A DNA stretch of 52,598 nucleotides, taken from contig PUNM01000061.1 in NCBI GenBank assembly GCA_003552625.1, forward strand, positions 1 to 52,598. Direction: 5' to 3'. A program made the translations under genes and the position numbers. Positions 12,797 to 20,195 of this stretch are shown here, piece after piece (within the stretch, counting starts at the first letter, position 1; each line of letters opens with the position of its first letter). Under the pieces are notes generated by a model that was not told the origin of the DNA, searched no databases, and saw only the letters and a list, made by a program, of their open reading frames with translations. The DNA is from Ectothiorhodospiraceae bacterium (GTDB lineage Bacteria; Pseudomonadota; Gammaproteobacteria; Nitrococcales; Halorhodospiraceae).

Positions 12797-13398
12797 GGGG
12801 ACGCGGAGACCGGCTTGACCCAGAACTGCAGCGGTTTTTCGGTCTCTTCGTTCTCGCCGATATCGAGCCACGGATACCAGGCGACCAGTTCCTGGCGTGG
12901 CTCGTAGCCGAAGTGCTGCCAAATCGGGTCGAGGGGCTGGTAGTCGGCCGGCCGCTGGGGGTGGTCTTTGGGGCGGATGACGCCGCAAAAGGTCGTCCAG
13001 TCGTAACCGCCGAGCCGACGTGCGTGTGCCTCGCGCGCTTCGAAGAAGTGTCGATAGAAGCCCTGTCCGCGGTAGTCGGGCAGCAGGATCGACTCGGCCA
13101 GGTAGAGGATGCGCGCGGGGTCCCAGTCGTTATGGACGAAGGGGCGCTGGATCCGCGGGGACTCGTCGGTCAGAGGCATAGCCGTTGACAGCCCAACCAC
13201 TTGGCTGCCATCGACCACCACGACGGCGAGGGTCTGCGACGATTCGATGTAGTATTGTAGAAACTCGCGCTCTTCGGCGACGGTTCCGGCGTAGAGGTAG
13301 GGCCATTCGGCGAAGACGCGCATGCGCAGCTCAGCCAGCTGCTCAAAGCGCTGCTCGATCTCCGGCCCGCGCAGGTATTCAACGTGCGGCTCGGCCAT
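12793..13398 (-). CDS. GNAT-family N-acetyltransferase
   Basis: A 201-residue protein with the GNAT fold. The strand-loop-helix for acetyl-CoA is ILYLAESILLPDYRGQGFYRHFFEAREAHARR (given in outline), where RGQGFYR is the Q/RxxGxG/A pyrophosphate loop. The N-terminal half (RMRVFAEWPYLY ... AVVVVDGSQVVGLSTA) fits beta1 to beta3. The substrate is not evident. It lies downstream of tRNA-Ser on the same strand. Confidence 0.85.
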   Translation of the reverse strand: MAEPHVEYLRGPEIEQRFEQLAELRMRVFAEWPYLYAGTVAEEREFLQYYIESSQTLAVVVVDGSQVVGLSTAMPLTDESPRIQRPFVHNDWDPARILYLAESILLPDYRGQGFYRHFFEAREAHARRLGGYDWTTFCGVIRPKDHPQRPADYQPLDPIWQHFGYEPRQELVAWYPWLDIGENEETEKPLQFWVKPVSASP

Positions 13399-13449
13399 GG
13401 TGCGGCGGCACTCCGGCTGCGGGGGAAAGGCACGATCTAACGGGGCATC

Positions 13450-13538
13450 TGGCGGAAGGGGAGGGATTCGAACCCCCGGTGGGCAGGACCCACAGCTGAT
13501 TTCGAGTCAGCCGCCTTCGACCACTCGGCCACCCTTCC
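13450..13538 (-). tRNA. tRNA-Ser (anticodon CGA)
   Basis: On the minus strand the acceptor GGAAGGG pairs with CCCTTCC, followed by G and an encoded CCA. The anticodon stem GCTGA/TCAGC encloses the loop CTCGAAA, giving CGA, which reads UCG. A long variable arm (GTGGGTCCTGCCCAC) makes it class II, and the T loop is GGTTCGAATCC-like. Length is 89 nt including CCA. Confidence 0.96.
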
Positions 13539-13548
13539 TAAGCCTTCT

Positions 13549-13578
13549 ATTACACCGGAGTGCATGGGGGGCTTGCAA
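13549..13578 (-). promoter_or_regulatory. Promoter of tRNA-Ser
   Basis: TTGCAA and TGTAAT with an 18-base spacer on the minus strand. The -10 ends 10 bases before the mature tRNA 5' end, so transcription would start a few bases upstream of it. The -35 box sits in the centre of the palindrome at 13568-13583. Confidence 0.55.
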
Positions 13579-13583
13579 GCCCC
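13568..13583 (-). terminator. GC-rich palindrome after amrA, possible terminator
   Basis: GGGGCTTGCAAGCCCC is a perfect 16-base palindrome 11 bases past the amrA stop. A short Gs/Cs run flanks it and there is no U tract, so rho-independent termination is doubtful. It also contains the -35 box of the tRNA promoter. Confidence 0.35.
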
Positions 13584-13593
13584 TGCGGGCCGT

Positions 13594-14175
13594 TCAGCTC
13601 GGCGTGTCGCGGAAGGTGGTTGCGCGATACCGGGCGAATTGTAGCTGCGGTGACCAGTGATCGGGCATGAGGCCGGCCTTCGCCTTGAGCTGGACGAGGA
13701 AGTCGCGCGGGTCCGGGAGGGATTCCCAGACCGCGGGCAGGAAAGTGGCCCGGCGGTGGCCGTCATGGAGGATCAGGCCGTCCTCGCCGGGGACGAGCTT
13801 GGCGAGCAAGTCTTCGTCGCTTTCCGCATACAGGGATTCCGGCTCCCCGAGGACCGAGACGTGGATGCTCAGCCCCGGCAGCTCCTCTGCGGCCACTGGC
13901 TCGAAGCGCGGATCATCGAAGGCGGCTTCGACGGCGGAATCCATAACGCTCTCGACCAGCGGCTTGCGGGCGATCAGAGTCCCCATGCAGCCGCGCAGTG
14001 CCTCCTCGTTGTGCAGCGACACGAAAGCCGCCCCCGGCTGGGCCAGGGCCTGCGGCAGGTTGGTGGCAGCGGGAAGCGCCGCTCCGGTCTCCTGGCGGTA
14101 GGCGATCGCCTGCCGCGCCAGACGCGGCAAGAGTGCGCCTTGATCGTCGGGGATGGCGGGTTTCAAATCGTCCAT
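13594..14175 (-). CDS. amrA: AmmeMemoRadiSam system protein A (AMMECR1 domain)
   Basis: A 193-residue AMMECR1-domain protein, conserved from archaea to humans and of unresolved biochemical function. The family motif LRGCMGTLIARKPL is at 60-73. Further family stretches are DSAVEAAFDDPRF, ELPGLSIHVSVLGEPE, DGLILHDGHRRATFLPAVWESLPDP, and a C-terminal FARYRATTFRDTP. No signal or membrane segment. It is 18 bp behind amrB and divergent from amrS. The three together form the AmmeMemoRadiSam module named from comparative genomics. Confidence 0.92.
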   Translation of the reverse strand: MDDLKPAIPDDQGALLPRLARQAIAYRQETGAALPAATNLPQALAQPGAAFVSLHNEEALRGCMGTLIARKPLVESVMDSAVEAAFDDPRFEPVAAEELPGLSIHVSVLGEPESLYAESDEDLLAKLVPGEDGLILHDGHRRATFLPAVWESLPDPRDFLVQLKAKAGLMPDHWSPQLQFARYRATTFRDTPS

Positions 14176-14193
14176 GGCCTTGTTCGTTGGACC

Positions 14194-15000
14194 TCAGTGG
14201 AGAACGTAGCAACCGTAACCCACAACGGCCGACCGATCTCCGGTTACGTCGCCGGAATTCGCCTGGGCAAGGGTCTCGACCTGCAGCCCGTTTTTGCGGG
14301 CGAGCCAGAGCAGGCCGCGCAGGGGCGCTGCCCCGCAGGCATGTTCCGGGGTGATCGGCTCGAAGCTGCACGACTCAATGGCGGCCGTCGTCTGCGCATC
14401 GATCCGCCGGGCGGTGGCATCGTCATGGAAGTGGCTGAGGTCGGTGCTGACCACCACAAGCACATCCGGATCCCAGAGACGCTCGATGAGAGCTCCGCAG
14501 CGTTGCGGCGCGATGCGTCCGAAGATCAGAGGCAGGATTTCGGCGCCGGGGAAAAGGGTCTGCAGAAACGGCAGGTGGACCTCCAGGCTGTGCTCCGGCG
14601 CATGGGCGCTATCGTCCGTGTGTACATCGGGGTCTTCGAGGGCCCGTTCGCGCAGCTCGGTATCGATGGGCACAGTGCCCAGGGGGCTGGCCAGCGCCTC
14701 TGCCGCCGGCAGGGCTGCACCGCGCACGGCGGCAAAATGGGCCGGGCCGAGCAGCAGAATGCGCCGGATCCGGTCGCTCTGAGCTCGAACCTGCTCGTAG
14801 CCGCAGGCCGCCACGGCTCCGGAGAAAGGGTATCCGGCGTGAGGCAGGATCAATGCCCGCGGCGGGGCGCTGGCCTTTGCAACCGCTCCGCGCGCCTGCG
14901 CCAGGAGCTCGTTGACGTTCTGCTGCAGCGCCTCGGGCTCACCGGGATAGAAACGCCCGGCTACGGCCGGCGGGCGGACGGTGATCGGCTCCTCGAACAT
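14194..15000 (-). CDS. amrB: AmmeMemoRadiSam system protein B (Memo family)
   Basis: A 268-residue Memo-family protein, related to extradiol dioxygenases and to human MEMO1. The metal-site residues expected for MEMO-like proteins can be seen: His54 (PHAGYPFSG), His88 (GPAHF) and Cys222 (HACGAAP). Also conserved are EHSLEVHLPFLQ at 136-147 and STDLSHFH at 185-192. No export signal. It starts 92 bp from amrS on the other strand, across a region with a CGTCTAA/TTAGACG palindrome. The family is well defined but its substrate is not established to my knowledge. Confidence 0.93.
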   Translation of the reverse strand: MFEEPITVRPPAVAGRFYPGEPEALQQNVNELLAQARGAVAKASAPPRALILPHAGYPFSGAVAACGYEQVRAQSDRIRRILLLGPAHFAAVRGAALPAAEALASPLGTVPIDTELRERALEDPDVHTDDSAHAPEHSLEVHLPFLQTLFPGAEILPLIFGRIAPQRCGALIERLWDPDVLVVVSTDLSHFHDDATARRIDAQTTAAIESCSFEPITPEHACGAAPLRGLLWLARKNGLQVETLAQANSGDVTGDRSAVVGYGCYVLH

Positions 15001-15042
15001 GGCGACTCCTCCCGAAGCTCGGAACTGCCGCTCGACGCAAAG

Positions 15043-15059
15043 CGTCTAATCTTTAGACG
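15043..15059. promoter_or_regulatory. Palindrome in the amrB/amrS divergent promoter region
   Basis: CGTCTAA and TTAGACG, perfect 7-base arms around TCT, lie in the middle of the 92-bp divergent interval. It is the most AT-rich part of that interval and is a candidate operator serving both directions. Confidence 0.35.
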
Positions 15060-15092
15060 GTAGCACCCCCCGAAGGGTTTCAACAGAACGCC

Positions 15093-16220
15093 ATGACGGT
15101 GATGAACACACCCCAGCGGTATAGACCGGATCCGCAGGATCCCAGCGTCGTTGCCACGAAGTACTGGCACCAGCTCCCTGATGGTCGGGTGCAGTGCGAC
15201 CTTTGTCCGCGCCACTGCCGGATGCGTGACGGCCAGCGCGGGCTTTGCTTCGTCCGTGCAGCACGCGACGGAGAGGTCATCCTGACGACCTACGGCCGTT
15301 CCAGTGGCTTCTGCGTCGATCCCATCGAGAAGAAGCCACTCAATCACTTTCTGCCGGGCAGTGCCGTGCTCTCGTTCGGGACGGCCGGCTGCAACCTCGC
15401 CTGCAAGTTCTGTCAGAACTGGGATATGAGCAAGTCCCGGGAGATGGACACGTTGGCGGATCGCGCCGAGCCGGAGCAGCTGGCCGCTGCCGCGGCCGCC
15501 TACGGTGCGCGCAGCGTCGCTTTCACCTACAACGACCCGGTGATCTTTCACGAATACGCCGTGGACGTGGCTGCGGCCTGCCGGTCGCGGGGGATCCGGA
15601 CCGTGGCGGTGACAGCCGGCTACATCGACCCCGAACCGCGCGAGGCGTTTTTTGCCGCAATGGACGCCGCCAATGTGGATCTCAAAGCCTTTACGGAGCG
15701 GTTCTATCATCGGCTCACTGGTGCGCACCTGGCCCCGGTGCTGGATACGTTGTGCTACATCCGGCACGAGACGGCTTGTTGGCTGGAGCTCACCACGCTG
15801 CTGATTCCGGGCGAGAACGACGCCCCGGAAGAGATTACCGCCATGGTGGACTGGATCGCCGAGAACCTCGGGGTGGATGTCCCGCTGCACTTCACGGCCT
15901 TCCACCCGGATTACCGGATGCGGGATTATCCGCCGACGCCCGCGTCGAGTCTGCAGCGTGCGCGCCAGATCGCGCAGGAGCGAGGGCTGCGCTACGTCTA
16001 CACGGGGAACGTCCGTGATCGCGAGGGAGGGACCACACGGTGCCACGGTTGCGGGGCGGCCTTGATCGTGCGGGATGGCTATCAGCTCCGGAGCTGGAGC
16101 CTCGATCCGTCCGGGGCGTGCCGAGCCTGCGGGACACCCTGCGCCGGAGTTTTCGAGGCGGAGCCGGGCTGCTGGGGGGCGCGGCGTCTGCCGGTCCGGC
16201 TGGGTTTTTGCATGGACTGA
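15093..16220 (+). CDS. amrS: AmmeMemoRadiSam system radical SAM enzyme
   Basis: A 375-residue radical SAM protein. The [4Fe-4S] motif CNLACKFC is at Cys100, Cys104 and Cys107, followed by QNWDMSKSR typical of this subfamily. An N-terminal cysteine group (CDLCPRHC at 35-42 and Cys52) and a C-terminal zinc-ribbon-like pair (CHGCGAAL and CRACGTPC) match the AmrS layout. GTAGCNLAC, AFTYNDPVIFHEYAVDVA and AVTAGYIDPEP mark the SAM barrel. The start at 15093 lacks a close ribosome site; an ATG three codons later is possible. It is convergent with the XRE-FW gene, 27 bp away. Related to pyruvate-formate-lyase-activating enzymes, but the target is unknown. Confidence 0.92.
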   Translation: MTVMNTPQRYRPDPQDPSVVATKYWHQLPDGRVQCDLCPRHCRMRDGQRGLCFVRAARDGEVILTTYGRSSGFCVDPIEKKPLNHFLPGSAVLSFGTAGCNLACKFCQNWDMSKSREMDTLADRAEPEQLAAAAAAYGARSVAFTYNDPVIFHEYAVDVAAACRSRGIRTVAVTAGYIDPEPREAFFAAMDAANVDLKAFTERFYHRLTGAHLAPVLDTLCYIRHETACWLELTTLLIPGENDAPEEITAMVDWIAENLGVDVPLHFTAFHPDYRMRDYPPTPASSLQRARQIAQERGLRYVYTGNVRDREGGTTRCHGCGAALIVRDGYQLRSWSLDPSGACRACGTPCAGVFEAEPGCWGARRLPVRLGFCMD

Positions 16221-16247
16221 GAGTTTGCTGCCCCCAGCACGCTGCGG

Positions 16248-16925
16248 CTAGCCGGCCGGCGGCGGGGCCTGTTCTGCGGCGCCGATGGGCGTGATAACCC
16301 GGACTTTCGCCCAGACGCCTTGGCAATCCGGGAAGCAGAAGTTTCCCTCGCGGTCGGTCATCTTCCAGTAAGAAATTACGGTGGCCGGCGTCGGGGGTGC
16401 AGTGAAGTCCACCTCAATGGTCACCCGCTCGCCCGGTGCAACGGTGGGAATCGGGACGTGGCGCTGGTCGGGCGTGAGCCCGGGCGCGATCTCCACTGCT
16501 TGGCCGTCCTCGTTAAGGACACGAAGGGATTCGTCCTGGCAGCTGAGAAAGCGGTCTTGCCAGGTTAGCGAGCCGAGGTTCTGGAGGGTCCAACCCTTGC
16601 GAAACCGCGTGCCGGCGAGGACTTCGGAGCCGTCGGGATAGCTGGCATCGGCAAGGAACGCACTGCGGTCGGTGCCTGTCGAGGCGCCCTGATGCAAAGT
16701 GTTGTTCTGAGGCTGCCCGCGGAACATCGGCTCGAGGATGGCCAGCGGGTGGACCTCCAGCGCATTGGCGAGGCGCATCACCGTGCTCATGCTCGGGTGG
16801 CGGTCCACCTGCCAGGAGTCATACAGCGCCTGCCGACTCATCCCCGCGCGCCGGGCTACCTCCGCCAGTGAAATACCGCGGGCTCGGGCCGTCTTGCGGA
16901 TGTACTCCTCAAGCTCGGTGCGCAT
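16248..16925 (-). CDS. XRE-family regulator with a C-terminal NBR1/FW-type Ig-like domain
   Basis: A two-part protein of 225 residues. Residues 3-66 are an XRE-type helix-turn-helix (SLAEVARRAGMSRQALYDSW ... STVMRLANALEVHPLAIL). Residues about 90-213 match the NBR1 Ig-like/FW domain. Its four defining tryptophans are Trp112 (KGWTLQNLG), Trp122 (SLTWQD), Trp187 (SYWKMTD) and Trp205 (GVWAKV), with APGERVTIEVDF between. In eukaryotic NBR1 this domain binds partner proteins; its bacterial role here is unknown. There is no membrane segment, so it should act in the cytoplasm. I chose ATG 16925. A TTG at 16946 directly beside the palindrome at 16948-16978 would add seven residues. Confidence 0.85.
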   Translation of the reverse strand: MRTELEEYIRKTARARGISLAEVARRAGMSRQALYDSWQVDRHPSMSTVMRLANALEVHPLAILEPMFRGQPQNNTLHQGASTGTDRSAFLADASYPDGSEVLAGTRFRKGWTLQNLGSLTWQDRFLSCQDESLRVLNEDGQAVEIAPGLTPDQRHVPIPTVAPGERVTIEVDFTAPPTPATVISYWKMTDREGNFCFPDCQGVWAKVRVITPIGAAEQAPPPAG

Positions 16926-16947
16926 CCTTGGACCGATTTCCCCCAAC

Positions 16948-16978
16948 TCTGTGGGATATTCCTGAAAATCCCCACAGA
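16948..16978. promoter_or_regulatory. Palindrome at the XRE-FW regulator start, candidate autoregulatory operator
   Basis: TCTGTGGGAT at 16948-16957 mirrors ATCCCCACAGA at 16968-16978, with one extra base in the right arm and a 10-base centre. It lies 23 bases above the ATG. Its size and position fit the dimer operator of an XRE repressor. Confidence 0.5.
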
Positions 16979-17126
16979 ATCAGCTGTTATGCATGACGTC
17001 AAGCGATCTGGACAGCATTATACGCCAGCTCATGGGGCCGGGTTGTCAACCGAAATGGACGATTGTGGCGGCGCCCATAGCAATGCGGCTTCTGGTGGCG
17101 CTACGATCGAAGACAGCAGTCGGTCC

Positions 17127-17207
17127 CAGACAGGGCAGTGCAGTTTCGGGCGTGGCGGTCCTCGCCAGGGTTTTCGCTCGATACGGGGGGCTGCACTGCC
17201 CTGTCTG
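17127..17207. repeat. Perfect 17-bp inverted repeat with a 47-base loop
   Basis: CAGACAGGGCAGTGCAG at 17127-17143 is exactly complementary to CTGCACTGCCCTGTCTG at 17191-17207. Flanking bases still match in part (CGG before, CCG after). It sits 30 bases past the dinB stop. No U tract follows, so it is not a standard terminator. It could be a structured RNA, a REP-like palindrome or the remains of a small mobile element. Confidence 0.7.
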
Positions 17208-17237
17208 AGGCCGATTGCTTGCCTCGGCAACGTACCT

Positions 17238-18305
17238 TTAATCCGGCGGGTCAAAGAGGTCGCCTTCGCGGCGTCGGGCCCGAAGGCCGGAGAGCGTGAT
17301 CCCGAGCAGGCGCACCGGGCGTGCGCCCGCCTCGGTTTCGGCCAGAAGGCCCGGGACCACTGATTGCACCTGGCTGGCCTCGCAGATGGGTTGGGCCGGC
17401 GAGACCCGGCGGCTGATCGACGTGAAGTCGCTGTAACGGATCTTCAAGGTGACGGTCCGGGCCACCAGATCGAGCGCCTGGAGGCGGTTGGCGACCTTGG
17501 TGATCAGCGGGTCAAGGCGCTCGATGATGGTCTCGAGATCCCGCGTATCATCCCCGTAGGTGCGCTCCGCGCCGATCGATTTGCGGCTCTGTCGCGGCTT
17601 TACCGGGCGGTGATCGATCCCGCGGGCAGCGTCGTAGAGTGTGGCTGCCCGGCTGCCGAAGTGGCGATGGAGATCGGCGATCGACCAGTCGAGCAGGTCG
17701 CGGACATGGGCGATTTGCAGCGCTTCCATGCGTTCGGCGGTGGCGGGCCCGACCCCGTGCAGCCGGCGCACCGGCTGGGCCGCGATGTACGCCGGCCCCT
17801 CCGCGGGCGGTACCACAAACAGGCCATCCGGCTTGTCCTCGTCCGAGGCGAGCTTGGCGAGCAGCTTGTTGTAGGAGACGCCGGCCGACGCGGTCAGGCC
17901 GGTCTCGGTGCGGATGCGCTGGCGGATGGCCTGGGCGATGCGCGTGGCGGATCCGCGGTGACGGGAGGAGCCCGTTACCTCCAGGTAGGCCTCATCGAGG
18001 GAGAGTGGCTCGATCGAGCTGGCGAAGTCCGCGAAGATATCGTGGATTTGTCGCGAGAGGGCGCGATAGCGGTCAAAGCGCGGGCGTCTGAAAACGGCCT
18101 GGGGGCACAGGCGCCGGGCGTGCGCGGCGGGCATGGCGGAGCGAATTCCGAAAGCTCGCGCCTCATAGCTGGCTGCGGCGACAACCCCGCGGCCTTCCGG
18201 GCTTCCGCCCACGATGACCGGCTGGCCGTGGAGCGTGGGGTCGTCCCGCTGCTCGACGGAGGCGTAGAAGGCGTCCATGTCGATGTGGATGACTTTTCGG
18301 GACAT
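17238..18305 (-). CDS. dinB: DNA polymerase IV (Y family)
   Basis: Translesion polymerase of 355 residues, the usual length. Catalytic acids are Asp9 (HIDMDAFYASVE) and Asp104-Glu105 (SLDEAYLEVTG). The residue at the steric-gate position is Tyr14. Helix-hairpin-helix (RRLHGVGPATAERMEAL) and little-finger domains follow. The C-terminus GDLFDPPD fits a beta-clamp-binding tail. It lies six bases after the small membrane protein gene and is probably cotranscribed with it. No LexA box is visible immediately upstream. Confidence 0.95.
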   Translation of the reverse strand: MSRKVIHIDMDAFYASVEQRDDPTLHGQPVIVGGSPEGRGVVAAASYEARAFGIRSAMPAAHARRLCPQAVFRRPRFDRYRALSRQIHDIFADFASSIEPLSLDEAYLEVTGSSRHRGSATRIAQAIRQRIRTETGLTASAGVSYNKLLAKLASDEDKPDGLFVVPPAEGPAYIAAQPVRRLHGVGPATAERMEALQIAHVRDLLDWSIADLHRHFGSRAATLYDAARGIDHRPVKPRQSRKSIGAERTYGDDTRDLETIIERLDPLITKVANRLQALDLVARTVTLKIRYSDFTSISRRVSPAQPICEASQVQSVVPGLLAETEAGARPVRLLGITLSGLRARRREGDLFDPPD

Positions 18306-18311
18306 GGGGTC

Positions 18312-18743
18312 CTAGGCCCCGGTGAAGATCTCCACGCCCGCAGCCGTTACGGCGCCGGTGACGATCGCCCAGGCTGCCAGGCTGGCCGTCATCCACTGTA
18401 CCGTGCGCTGACGCGATGTGCCCATGGTCAGGGCCATGACGGCGGCAAGGTGGATGCCGGTGATCACCGGTGCGAGCAGAGCGAGTCCGGGAAGCCCGTA
18501 GCGCTCCCAGACGTTGAGCGCGCGCTGGCTCCAGCGGCGCTGCACCGCGCCGCGGCGGCGTTCCCACCAGCGGTAGAGGGCGATAACGGCGAACACCGGC
18601 AGGGCGTTGCCGATGAACGCCACCACGGTGATCGGCACAACGGGCAGGCCCATCGCCGCCCCCATGGGGATGACGACCATCAGCTCCACCCACGGCGTGG
18701 CCGCGAGGACAAAGATCAGCGCGAACTGGAGCAGGGCATCCAT
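18312..18743 (-). CDS. Small multidrug export family membrane protein
   Basis: A 143-residue inner-membrane protein with about four helices, resembling the Sm_multidrug_ex family. ATPWVELMVVIPMGAAMGLP near the start and the WERYGLPGLALLAPVITG loop are typical of it. Despite the family name, transport of drugs has not been shown for most members. The ATG lies inside an inverted repeat (18739-18769) and has no good ribosome site. Confidence 0.75.
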   Translation of the reverse strand: MDALLQFALIFVLAATPWVELMVVIPMGAAMGLPVVPITVVAFIGNALPVFAVIALYRWWERRRGAVQRRWSQRALNVWERYGLPGLALLAPVITGIHLAAVMALTMGTSRQRTVQWMTASLAAWAIVTGAVTAAGVEIFTGA

Positions 18744-18769
18744 GATTTGACTGACTGTTCAATCATGGA
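18739..18769. promoter_or_regulatory. Inverted repeat enclosing the start codon of the small membrane protein gene
   Basis: TCCATGATT and AATCATGGA form perfect 9-base arms around 13 bases. The ATG of the gene lies in the left arm. As RNA it would hide the start codon; as DNA it could be an operator. It also lies 40 bases past the HD-GYP stop. Confidence 0.4.
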
Positions 18770-18809
18770 ACCATTCTACCGGAAAAGTTCGCTCCTTTGC
18801 CCGCGGGTG

Positions 18810-20024
18810 TCAGTAGACGTAGAGTTCCGGCGGTACGGCCCAGTCCTCTGGCCGCTCGTAGGAAACCACGCGGTGGCGGGCGCGCGGATCCGCCAGGTCG
18901 AGAGTGCGGGGGGTATCGAGCATCCTGGCGTGCCGGATATCGTAAATCGTCCGCACCAGCGGTCGGTCGATCTGGTTCGCGCGCGGCTCGAGAACGACGG
19001 CAAGGTGGTCGTTCGTAAGCCGCACCAGGCTGCCCGGAGGGTAAACACCGATACACCGCACGAACCGCTGCGCAAGGGTCGTGTCGAAGGTCCGGCCGGC
19101 CTCGCCGAGGATGATCCGCAGCCCCTCGGTGGGCGGCCGGCCGTCGTGGTAGGCGCGGATGGCTGTCACCGCGTCGTAGACGTCCACAATGGACGCCATG
19201 CGGGCCTCAATGCTCAGCTCGTCGCCGGTCCGGCCGTGCGGGTAGCCACTGCCGTCGATACGCTCGTGGTGTTGTTCCGCGATGTCCGCGATCAGCGGCT
19301 TGATGCCGTTGATGCCACGCAGCAGTTCCGCGCCGCGCGTGGTGTGCGACTTGACGACTTCGTACTCGTCGGCGGTGAGCGGGCCGGGCTTGGTGATCAA
19401 CCCATCCGGGATCAGGGTCTTGCCGATGTCGTGAACCATCCCCGCCGTACCCAGCGTGCGGACGTGGTTCTCCGGCATGCCCAGATGCTTGGCGAAGGCC
19501 ATGAGCAGCACACCGACGTTGACGCTGTGCTGGTAGGTGTAGCTGTCCCGGGCGCGTATGCGGCCGAAGGCGAGCATCGCGTCGGGGTGGTCGTTGAGCG
19601 CAGCGCAGAGCTCGCCGCTGACGGCGTCGATGTCCTGGAGATGGATGGCGCGCCCGGCGTGGGCATTGTCCAGCATCCTTTTAACCGCACTGCGCGCCTC
19701 CTGGGTGAGGCGTCGTGCCCAGTCCCGGCCGCGGCCGATGGCCGGGCGCAGATCGGGTGACTCCGTCTCGCCGCTGGTAGCGGCAGCCGCGCGGGGGGAG
19801 AGTGAAGCGCGGGGGATGGCCACGGTACTTCGGGTCGGGTCGATCCAGACGTGTTCCAGGCCGAGTTGGCGAATCTTAGCGATGCTCTCCTCGTCCAGCG
19901 TGAACTGGTTACGGACAAAGGGGTGGAACGCCCACTGGACGCCGAGGGAGTACAAATACATTCCCGGCCGCAATGCCCTCACAGGCAGTTCAAGCGGTTC
20001 CTCGACGGGAGGGTGCTCGTCCAT
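18810..20024 (-). CDS. HD-GYP domain cyclic-di-GMP phosphodiesterase with DUF3391
   Basis: Cytoplasmic protein of 404 residues that probably hydrolyses cyclic-di-GMP. Residues 10-70 match the DUF3391 N-domain (LPVRALRPGMYLYSLGVQW). The HD-GYP domain carries His166, the HD pair at 198-199 (VHDIGK), His227, and HHERIDGSGYP at 252-262. All signature residues are kept, so activity is likely. The ATG at 20024 has AGGAG seven bases upstream; a TTG two codons earlier overlaps that site. It is divergent from glgC across 171 bp. Confidence 0.92.
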   Translation of the reverse strand: MDEHPPVEEPLELPVRALRPGMYLYSLGVQWAFHPFVRNQFTLDEESIAKIRQLGLEHVWIDPTRSTVAIPRASLSPRAAAATSGETESPDLRPAIGRGRDWARRLTQEARSAVKRMLDNAHAGRAIHLQDIDAVSGELCAALNDHPDAMLAFGRIRARDSYTYQHSVNVGVLLMAFAKHLGMPENHVRTLGTAGMVHDIGKTLIPDGLITKPGPLTADEYEVVKSHTTRGAELLRGINGIKPLIADIAEQHHERIDGSGYPHGRTGDELSIEARMASIVDVYDAVTAIRAYHDGRPPTEGLRIILGEAGRTFDTTLAQRFVRCIGVYPPGSLVRLTNDHLAVVLEPRANQIDRPLVRTIYDIRHARMLDTPRTLDLADPRARHRVVSYERPEDWAVPPELYVY

Positions 20025-20195
20025 AGCCAATCTCCTGAACGGGCCGCAGCGTTCCGCCCCAACCCAATATGCATGCCCACAGGCGTTTCCCTGGAAAGAG
20101 CCTAGCAGTATTCCGGGGTGGTTGCGGCGGCGCCCGTTGGCAACCTTCCGGGACCCTTATATCCTGACCCGGTTTCCTTGGGTCGCGGAGGTCGC

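Larger units (their letters stand above)
16926..17237. other. Intergenic region between dinB and the XRE-FW gene, no supported gene
   Basis: About 312 bases without a convincing reading frame. From left to right it holds a 31-bp palindrome next to the regulator start, a TATAAT-like box (minus strand, about 17018-17023) with a TTGACA 21 bases upstream of it, and a long perfect inverted repeat at 17127-17207. Open frames crossing it on either strand run into dinB antisense and have no family features. Confidence 0.6.

Noticed and set aside
16999-17056. TTGACA and TATAAT on the minus strand as the XRE-FW promoter
   Set aside because: Each box is near consensus but the spacer is 21 bases, too long for a usual sigma70 promoter; mentioned only as context.
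16989-17363. Small open frame in the dinB/XRE-FW interval
   Set aside because: No ribosome site, no family likeness, and its second half is antisense to dinB.
17364-19760. 798-codon open frame on the plus strand across dinB and the HD-GYP gene
   Set aside because: Spans three well-supported genes on the other strand and their gaps; no recognisable domain.
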